A stretch of DNA of 37,102 nt from assembly GCA_031269465.1 (NCBI GenBank), contig JAISZB010000218.1, positions 1 through 37,102 of the forward strand, given 5' to 3'. This document shows, piece by piece, positions 31,963 through 37,102 of this stretch. The translations under genes and the position numbers were made by a program. Origin of the DNA: Clostridiales bacterium (GTDB lineage Bacteria > Bacillota > Clostridia > Lachnospirales > WQUN01). The notes beneath the pieces were generated by a model. That model saw nothing but the letters and a program-made list of their open reading frames with translations. It ran no database searches and was not told the origin of the DNA. Each line of letters starts with the position of its first letter. Within the stretch, counting starts at the first letter, position 1.

Positions 31963-32435
31963 AGATGGAATACACAAAATTAGGAGCTTGCGGGATTGAA
32001 ATATCCCGAATCTGCTTGGGCTGCATAGGCTTTGGATGAGGAATCCTCGCATGGCGTTATACGGCGCGCTCTTGAGATGGGCGTCAATTTCTTTGACGCG
32101 GCTATGGTATATTCGGGAGGGGCCAGCGAGCAGTTTCTGGGACGCGCTATACTGCTTTTCATATAAAATTACTTTTTTGGAGCTTGATTATACAGCGAGT
32201 GCGAAATGCGGATATCAGTCGCGCCACTCAATGGATTTCAACAAAAATAGGAACATTTGATGTAAAGCGGTATATCCAAGACAACATCGCCGGTAGTTGG
32301 CGCGACAAAGCTCAGTCACATCGAAGAAGCGCTAGCGCGGTGGGGATCACCCTATCGCCGGAAGATTCCGCTTATCTTGAAGAACCGTATGTTCCGCACA
32401 AACTGGTTGGAGTTATGAGTTTTAACCACAAATAG
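31963..32435 (+). pseudogene. Aldo/keto reductase, middle replaced by a PAL-A element
   Basis: The N-terminal part MEYTKLGACGIEISRICLG, a TGA and short deletion after GCIGFG, then EMGVNFFDAAMVYSGGASEQ and FLGRA run to about 32147, retaining the GVNFFDTA-type active-site Asp and Tyr. The C-terminal end resumes after the element at about 32275 as KTTSPVVGATKLSHIEEAL, then (after another frameshift) GITLSPEDSAYLEEPYVPHK and LVGVMSFNHK to the TAG at 32433. About 200 central residues of an aldo/keto reductase (normally about 320) are missing, and in their place sits the PAL-A element at 32148-32274. The enzyme cannot function. Confidence 0.85.
32148..32274. mobile_element. PAL-A element inserted in the aldo/keto reductase gene
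   Basis: It starts TATACTGCTTTTCATATAAA directly after the GRA codons of the reductase. It contains GGAGCTTGATTATACAGCG, GCGAAATGCGGATATCAGTC and GCCACTCAATGGATTTC, and ends CATTTGATGTAAAGCGGTATA. It is the only PAL copy with recognisable coding sequence of one gene on both sides, so it defines the element boundaries at TATAC..GTATA. Confidence 0.85.
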
Positions 32436-32514
32436 TCTGCAGATGAAACGTTCAGGAAAAACTAATTCAGGGAGTCTTCCCTCTCTTAGGACGCAGATTC
32501 CTAACAGGGGAGCT

Positions 32515-33100
32515 TTGACTCGCTGCTTGCGGCGGAAACGGCAATACGCGTGCCGCTGCAAACAGCCCGAATGCTTCGCTGTCTAAGCCCTCTGCGGAAA
32601 CGCCGAATATATCGGTCGCTCCCGCTGCATCCAGCGGCGCCGAATCTGATTTGGCTGACTCGGCACTTCCGGCAGCCAAGCCATCAGCGCAAGACTATCT
32701 TCTATCAGAACGCGTTGCCCTGACTCTATGGTTTTGAGCGGCCTGGGCATTGCAAGTTCAGCTCTTGGAAATATGCGGAGTACAGTGAAGGCGTGGCTTG
32801 ACGGGCTTAATCTTGCACAGTATGCGGAGCAAAGCGAAGTTGTAGTCGCTTGCTTCTCATATTCAGGATGCCCGTGGAAGATTGCGGAAAAAATATATAG
32901 ATAAGTCTGCGGCGATATTCTCGAGATACTGACGGTCAAACCGCGCTCTACTGATTTCGATGCGGTTCTAGATGAGAACCGCCGAGAACAGGCAAACGGA
33001 TGGAATCATCTGAAAATTAATATCTGAATGGCTGAAAGGGCGGTTTGGGAGTAGAAATCCGACGCACTGCCGATGATGCCGGACAATGCCAGTGTATGGA
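32515..33100 (+). pseudogene. Lipoprotein-type flavodoxin, broken
   Basis: The first frame begins near a lipobox (LAACGGNGNTRAAANSP) and runs through a Ser/Ala/Pro-rich linker (ETPNISVAPAASSGAESDLA). Another frame holds the flavodoxin start VVVACFSYSGCPWKIAEKIY, a TAA, then GDILEILTVKPRSTDFDAVL and DENRREQANG. Later FMN-binding loops are lost. Family knowledge: such exported flavodoxins often neighbour aldo/keto reductases and DUF4405 proteins, as here. Several frameshifts and stops make it non-functional. Confidence 0.65.
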
Positions 33101-33114
33101 AGCGCGGCGCACAA

Positions 33115-33520
33115 TAAGGCTTGATGGTCAGCGGTTTCCCTGCTATCGCAGCTTTCCGGATTTTTTAATGTCAGTTCGGGAGTATTTGGACGCAGATTGC
33201 ATTTACTGTCGAGTTGTTGGGGATTTTCTTTGATATCCGCCCACTTGGGGCTGCACTGGAATATGTTTGCGGGTATGTGGAAAAGGTTTGTGAAAATAGA
33301 AACTCTGCCGTTTTTGCCGCCCTCCTTGCGGCAGCCATTGCATTATACGGCGCCTAGGCGTTTAATGTTCGGCATATGAGGCGAAAAATGCTCCTGCTTA
33401 TTGGCTTTGCATTCTTTGATTTTGAGGAATCAGCTTTTTCCTTGACTATCCTGCGATTATGGGCTTGCTTGTCTGCACCTAGCATTACTGGATTTGCGCG
33501 AAAAAAGGAAGGGATGCTCA
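33115..33520 (+). pseudogene. DUF4405 membrane protein, fragment
   Basis: The frame reads FNVSSGVFGRRLHLLSSCWG, then FSLISAHLGLHWNMFAGMWK, which matches the conserved helix with two histidines of DUF4405 proteins (integral membrane, possibly haem-binding). After frameshifts, LLLIGFAFFDFEESAF and FLDYPAIMGLLVCT match the usual C-terminus, the latter with an in-frame TAG. The N-terminal helices are missing. Its last codons overlap the start region of the MATE pseudogene. Confidence 0.55.
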
Positions 33521-34894
33521 ATAGAAAACAATAAAGTCGCAGAAAAATTGAATAGCTCAAGAAATAGCCTGATATTCAGTAAAACAGACTTGCGAAGACT
33601 GATTATCCCATTGATGATTGAACAGGTATTAGCCCTAACGGTGGGTATGTTTGACGCAATTATGGTGGCAAGTGCAGGAGAAGCCGCGATGTCTGGCGTG
33701 TCGCTTGTAGACACTGTCGCGGTTTTGATTATAAACCTGTTTTCCGCGCTTGCCACAGGCGGGTCTATCATAGCAGGCCAGCATCTCTGCGCGAAGGATG
33801 AAGACAATGCGAGTCAAGAGGCCCAGCAGTTGATTATTCTGACATTCACGCTGTCTATCGTTATAACATAATTGTGCTTGCTGTTGAATGCGCATATGCT
33901 CTCTCTTTTCTTCGGGAAGATAGAAGCTGATGTAATGGGAAGCGCAAGGGTATATTTTTACATAACATCTGCATTGTTTCCGTTCATTGCCGCATTTAAC
34001 GCCTCCGCCGCATTATTTCGCAGCATGGGAAACGCGAAAGTTCCGATGAAAAACGCGCTGGTTATGAACGTGCTGAACTTAATTGGCAACTCAATATTTA
34101 TTTACGGCATGGGTTGGGGTGCGTTTGGCGCAGGGCTGGCAACCCTGATTTCACGGGCAAGCGCCGCCACCCTTATAATGATTATGCTTCGCAAACCGCA
34201 GCTTCCCATCTCCGTGCGTTCTTATCGGTTTTGGAAAATCCACTGGGCAATGGTTCGCAAGATACTAAGCATAGGAATACCGAATGGGCTTTAAAATTGT
34301 ATTTTTCAAATCGGAAGGATTGTACTGACTGGTTTGGCGGCTACGATGGGAACAGCCGCATTTGCCGTTGCTAACAGCCTTACTGGAATTGAAGTAATTC
34401 CCGGCTTGGCGACGGGGCTTGCACTCACGACGATTGTGGCGCGGTGCGTAGGGGCGAATGAGTACGAACAGGCGAAAAATTACATCAGGCAGATTATGAA
34501 ACTGGCCTATATTTGCCTGATTGCCTTTAACTTACCTATGCTTTTAATTCTCAAGCCTTTGCTTGAAGTGTACAATCTTTCTCCAGAGACATTTGATCTT
34601 GCGTTTAAAATTGTGTTGATACACGGTATCAGCGCCATGCTTGTCCGGCCTGTTTCGTTCGTGCTGCCCAATGCTTTTTGGGCGGCAAGCGATGTTAAAT
34701 ACCCGATGGCGGTTTCTATAGTATCAATGATAGTTTTCCGCGTCGGGTTCAGCTATATCGTGGCATACACCACAGGACTCGGCGTATTAAGCGTCTGGTT
34801 TGCGATGTCGCTAGGCTGGATGTTCCGCAGAGGCTGTTTTTCTTGGCGTTATTTCAGAGGGGTGCGGGAAAAAATTTCTTTGCAAAACGGATAA
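33513..34894 (+). pseudogene. MATE-family multidrug exporter, two nonsense mutations
   Basis: A cation-coupled multidrug/toxin exporter of about 455 residues with about twelve hydrophobic segments. A single frame is kept from about 33548 to the TAA at 34892 (LIIPLMIEQVLALTVGMFDA, FRSMGNAKVPMKNALVMNVL, TGIEVIPGLATGLALTTIVA). It is interrupted only by TAA at 33869 (SIVIT-stop-LCLLLN) and TAA at 34292 (GIPNGL-stop-NCIFQIG, where the family has Glu). GGAAGGG-ATG at 33513 looks like the original start and needs a one-base shift to join the frame. Few lesions suggest recent decay. Confidence 0.87.
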
Positions 34895-34910
34895 CAGGGC
34901 ATCTTTAATT

Positions 34911-35041
34911 GTATACCGCTTTTCACTAAATGTTCCTTTTTTTTTTGATTATCCATTGAGTGGTGAGACTGATATCGGCATTTTGCACTCGCTGTATAAT
35001 CAAGCTCCAAAAAAGGCAGTTTTCTATGAAAAGCAGTATAA
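34911..35041. repeat. PAL-A element, full length
   Basis: Left GTATACCGCTTTTCACTAAATG, TTTGATTATCCATTGAGTGG, centre ACTGATATCGGCATTTTGC, right ACTCGCTGTATAATCAAGC and TTTTCTATGAAAAGCAGTATA. It lies 17 bases after the MATE stop and could shape that mRNA's 3' end. Confidence 0.85.
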
Positions 35042-35063
35042 CTATAAAGGAGATGATTGAATT

Positions 35064-35170
35064 ATGTAAAGTGAAAATAATAGTATATTAGGCAGCATAA
35101 TCAAATCTACTCGCCAAACACTTTTGACTCAGTCTCAGCTAGGGGAACTATTCGGGATATGTTCGAGATA
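35064..35170 (+). pseudogene. XRE-type HTH fragment
   Basis: AAAGGAG, then ATG immediately followed by TAA, then an open frame SENNSILGSIIKSTRQTLLT and QSQLGELFGICSR before another TAA. This is the first half of a Cro/C1-type HTH (helices 1-2). The rest is cut off, and the PAL element at 35180-35278 begins 10 bases later, so the element or an associated deletion may have removed the remainder. Confidence 0.5.
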
Positions 35171-35179
35171 AGTGCAAGT

Positions 35180-35278
35180 TATGCGGATTTTCATATAAAA
35201 GCAGCGATTTTGGAGCTTGATTGTACAGTTTCATAATCAAGTTCCGAAATCGCTGCTTTTAACTGCAAATCGATATAT
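35180..35278. repeat. Short PAL element with near-perfect stem
   Basis: TATGCGGATTTTCATATAAAA at the left. AGCAGCGATTTTGGAGCTTG pairs with CAAGTTCCGAAATCGCTGCT with one mismatch around a 20-base middle containing TGTACAG. The right end is TAACTGCAAATCGATATATAA. Confidence 0.75.
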
Positions 35279-35303
35279 AATCCACCTCTATGGGTGGCTA
35301 TAT

Positions 35304-35840
35304 TTAGCGGTTGCTAGAAAGCTGTTCACTGCTCCTGATAAATGTAACTTCATGTTTTTCCCGTCTCTTGCGTCCGAAAAAAAAGATTGACAAAGGCCAC
35401 CAAAACACAGCGAATATTGGGTAGATAGCCCATATTACATTTGGCGTCGTAATTAAGTTCACTGTTATGTAAAAAGCGGCGCTCCACAAAAATCCGAAAA
35501 TGGAAAGCGCTAGCGCCCCCTTTTCTGCAAGCCATACAGTAAAAGGGTACCAAAGCAGTGCAAATATAACATATAATGACCATGGATGATTTGGAGCAAG
35601 GAAAACGTTAAGCGCCGCATAATAGGCCGCAACTGCAGAGGTTAGAGTGAAGGCGAGCGGAGCGCTGAGCATCCGCCTGGTCAGCAAGGAGGCGATCATC
35701 CATATGGCAAAGGCGGGTATGCAGAAAAGTACCCAAGGGAAGCTTGTTTGAAGAATATTATTCAAAATCAAAAACAGCAGCACATATATGCTTGCGGCAA
35801 TTGAAAACAAACGCAACTGAGATATTTTTTTTACAGTCAT
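35304..35840 (-). CDS. Membrane protein with repeated WWPLS-type helices, PadR operon
   Basis: 178 residues from ATG 35840, with six probable hydrophobic segments. It contains the motif IYPIFAVFWWPLSIFFFGRK at about 145-165, closely repeating the end of the upstream protein (LYPAFGVAWWPLSVFFFGKW), and a weaker internal copy SLYVIFALLWYPFTVWLAEK, so it probably arose by duplication of a two-helix unit. No enzymatic motif. The ATG overlaps the upstream stop by four bases (ATGA), implying coupling; an earlier ATG at 35918 lies inside the upstream gene. The role is unknown; PadR-linked proteins of this kind are thought to respond to envelope stress. Confidence 0.75.
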   Translation of the reverse strand: MTVKKISQLRLFSIAASIYVLLFLILNNILQTSFPWVLFCIPAFAIWMIASLLTRRMLSAPLAFTLTSAVAAYYAALNVFLAPNHPWSLYVIFALLWYPFTVWLAEKGALALSIFGFLWSAAFYITVNLITTPNVIWAIYPIFAVFWWPLSIFFFGRKRREKHEVTFIRSSEQLSSNR

Positions 35841-36274
35841 TTCATCCTTCTCCATTTCCCAAAGAAAAACACGCTCAGCGGCCACCAGGCAACCCCAAAG
35901 GCTGGATATAAAAACCAAATTATGCGCGGCGTGTAGTATAGGTTAATAAACGCTACCAGCGCGACGATGGCAAGGCTTCCGATAATTGAAAACCAAAGCG
36001 CGGAATATGCCGGCGACTTGCCGCTCCTTGCGCCGTCCTCACGCAGGCCTTGTATGATTTCCCCCAAGTCGCCAAAATCTACAATAGCCTTGTTTATGGC
36101 GTCTTCCCGCGATCTGCCGTTGCCCATTAAACCCTCTCGCCCTTTTTCGGTTCCCATCAATTTTTCCGCTGAATCAGTGAGGCGCTGGATGATTTCCTGC
36201 ATGGTCTCTGATTTGCGCGCAGAATTGGGAATGCTGTAGAAAGCTCGTTCTACATATTCTTCTATTTCTCTCAT
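35837..36274 (-). CDS. HAAS/DUF1700-like domain plus 2TM membrane protein
   Basis: 145 residues. The N-terminal 75 residues (REIEEYVERAFYSIPNSARK; REDAINKAIVDFGDLGEIIQ) match the helical HAAS/permease-prefix domain typical of genes directly downstream of PadR regulators. They are followed by two hydrophobic segments (about 92-112 and 118-138) ending WWPLSVFFFGKWRR. In the family this cytoplasmic domain is joined to a membrane part and is co-regulated with PadR. The ATG overlaps the PadR stop by four bases; the stop overlaps the next gene. Substrate or signal not known. Confidence 0.78.
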   Translation of the reverse strand: MREIEEYVERAFYSIPNSARKSETMQEIIQRLTDSAEKLMGTEKGREGLMGNGRSREDAINKAIVDFGDLGEIIQGLREDGARSGKSPAYSALWFSIIGSLAIVALVAFINLYYTPRIIWFLYPAFGVAWWPLSVFFFGKWRRMK

Positions 36275-36603
36275 AAAACCTCGTCCTCCATAAAAATATT
36301 TATTATTTCTTTAGTTTCACGCCACTCATCACTTTTTTGCCGAAGGAAAAATCGGCCTGAAGCTGTAATATGATAATAACGCCTCTTACTTCCGCCGCTG
36401 ATTTCACCTTGGTACGATGAAATATAGCCTTGCCTCTCGAGGCGTTGCAAAACCGCATACAGGGTAGCTTCTTTGATCTGCAGGCGCTCATGCGTCTGCC
36501 TTCCGATTTCGCTGAACAATTCGTAGCCATATCTGTCCGAATCAACAATCAGGCGCAGTATAATGGCGTCCAAGTGACCACGAAGAACATCGCTGGATAT
36601 CAA
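36271..36603 (-). CDS. PadR-family transcription regulator
   Basis: 110 residues, the standard size. A winged helix with LRGHLDAIILRLIVDSDRYG, YELFSEIGRQTHERLQIKEA, TLYAVLQRLERQGYISSYQG and GSKRRYYHITASGRFFL, all PadR hallmarks. It acts as a dimeric repressor, commonly of its own operon. The start is TTG 36603 with AAAGGAG 7 bases upstream; the nearby ATG at 36608 is out of frame. A near-consensus promoter and an inverted repeat lie just upstream, so autorepression is likely. It is first of three overlapping genes. Confidence 0.9.
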   Translation of the reverse strand: MISSDVLRGHLDAIILRLIVDSDRYGYELFSEIGRQTHERLQIKEATLYAVLQRLERQGYISSYQGEISGGSKRRYYHITASGRFFLRQKSDEWRETKEIINIFMEDEVL

Positions 36604-36645
36604 CCCATTTCTCCTTTCTCTGCTTCTTTTATTACAGCTCTTAGA

Positions 36646-36677
36646 ACTCTATCTGATACAACTATATGTGATAGAGT
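36646..36677. promoter_or_regulatory. Candidate PadR operator
   Basis: ACTCTATC (36646-36653) and GATAGAGT (36670-36677) are perfect inverted half-sites with 16 bases between. The spacer contains a further ATAC..ATGT pattern resembling PadR half-sites. It lies at the expected transcription start, between the -10 and the ribosome site, where a bound dimer would block transcription. Confidence 0.65.
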
Positions 36678-36678
36678 A

Positions 36679-36707
36679 ATTTTATCATGCTTGCGCATAG
36701 TTGTCAA
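36679..36707 (-). promoter_or_regulatory. Promoter of the padR operon
   Basis: Minus strand TTGACA (36707-36702), 17-base spacer, TAAAAT (36684-36679). A near-consensus sigma-A promoter about 75 bases before the start codon. Confidence 0.85.
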
Positions 36708-37102
36708 TAGGCTTAATAATATTTGAGGCTCAAAGGGTATATTGCAGCGCTTTCATATGCAGGGATTTCAGTCGGCTCGGCTTCTGCCGGAACAGGCGTG
36801 GATACGGGCAACTTCCTGGATGCGGCGTAATTCTGCTCGCAGGTCGCGCCGACTTTGGAGCCGTACGCGCTAGATATGTCGGCTTTCGTCGCGCCGCCCC
36901 TCCATGATCCGGCATTTTTCTTTCCGACGCACGATATGCTCCTTCTTTCTTGAGGGATGACGTTGCCGACTGCAGGCAAGGCCCCAATACTATAAGGTTA
37001 AGAAAATTCGACACTGATTTGAATGCCGGGACAGTCTGCAATCAGGCCAAAACTTGCTATAATTTGATTTGCCTTGCACTATAATTTGCATTGCAGATTG
37101 CC
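36708..37102. other. Window end, no gene called
   Basis: A minus-strand frame at 36713-36979 (88 residues, with SWRGGATKADISSAYGSKVG) has no ribosome site and no family I recognise; a decayed gene end is possible. CTGATTTGAATGCCGG and TGCAATCAGG near 37014-37050 look like scattered PAL arm pieces. Confidence 0.45.

Noticed and set aside
1..37102. PAL elements as classical REP sequences with a RAYT transposase.
   Set aside because: They are too long, AT-rich and TA-ended for REPs, lack the GTAG-type tetranucleotide context, and no RAYT gene is present in the window.
1..37102. tRNA or rRNA genes.
   Set aside because: I found no cloverleaf-like sequence or conserved rRNA stretch on either strand by eye; a covariance search would be decisive.

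Overview
The window looks like the chromosome of an anaerobic, probably spore-forming Clostridia-type Firmicute. This rests on Firmicute-style lipoprotein binding proteins, strong Shine-Dalgarno sequences with frequent TTG/GTG starts, a clostripain-family protease, a YtxC-like sporulation protein and sigma-A type promoters. Genes are sparse: about 15 intact coding regions are separated by long spacers packed with palindromic repeats.

Layout. 1-989: repeats only. 990-6254 (minus strand): a maltose-type ABC importer, with binding lipoprotein, MalF and MalG but no ATPase gene; 1.7 kb of repeats separates the binding protein from the permeases. 7625-9493: secreted C11 cysteine peptidase with terminator. 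11157-12041: XRE-type regulator with an unrecognised C-terminal part, convergent with a 1429-residue protein (12281-16570) that has an RNA-polymerase alpha-CTD-like N-terminus, a coiled coil and internally repeated modules in the order A-A-B-A-B. 17647-20894 (minus): amino-acid ABC importer, again with about 1.1 kb of repeats between the binding-protein gene and the permease/ATPase pair. 21719-24772 (minus): YtxC-like protein behind a 17-bp tandem array, an orphan HicB-like protein, and an HsdR-N-like protein lacking its catalytic motif. 26710-27276: nitroreductase. 27959-28764: frameshifted methyltransferase. 29235-29717: flavodoxin. 30405-35170: a graveyard of broken genes (serine-recombinase remnant, LysR regulator, aldo/keto reductase, lipoprotein flavodoxin, DUF4405 membrane protein, MATE exporter, XRE fragment). 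35304-36603 (minus): a PadR - HAAS/2TM - 2TM operon with a clear promoter and operator.

The dominant feature is a superfamily of roughly 40 palindromic elements of about 90-140 bp in 37 kb. I call the subfamilies PAL-A to PAL-D, for use in this annotation only. Their ends read TATAC..GTATA. They occupy almost every spacer, sit inside one another at TA sites, carry an additional 100-bp cassette (CAS-100, four copies, two of them in perfect tandem), and one has replaced the middle of the aldo/keto reductase gene. They look like MITEs moved in trans by a TA-targeting transposase, but no transposase is in the window. Their transcripts would fold into long hairpins and may influence operon expression. 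Element sequence also adds false N-terminal extensions to several reading frames, so several starts are corrected here using ribosome binding sites.
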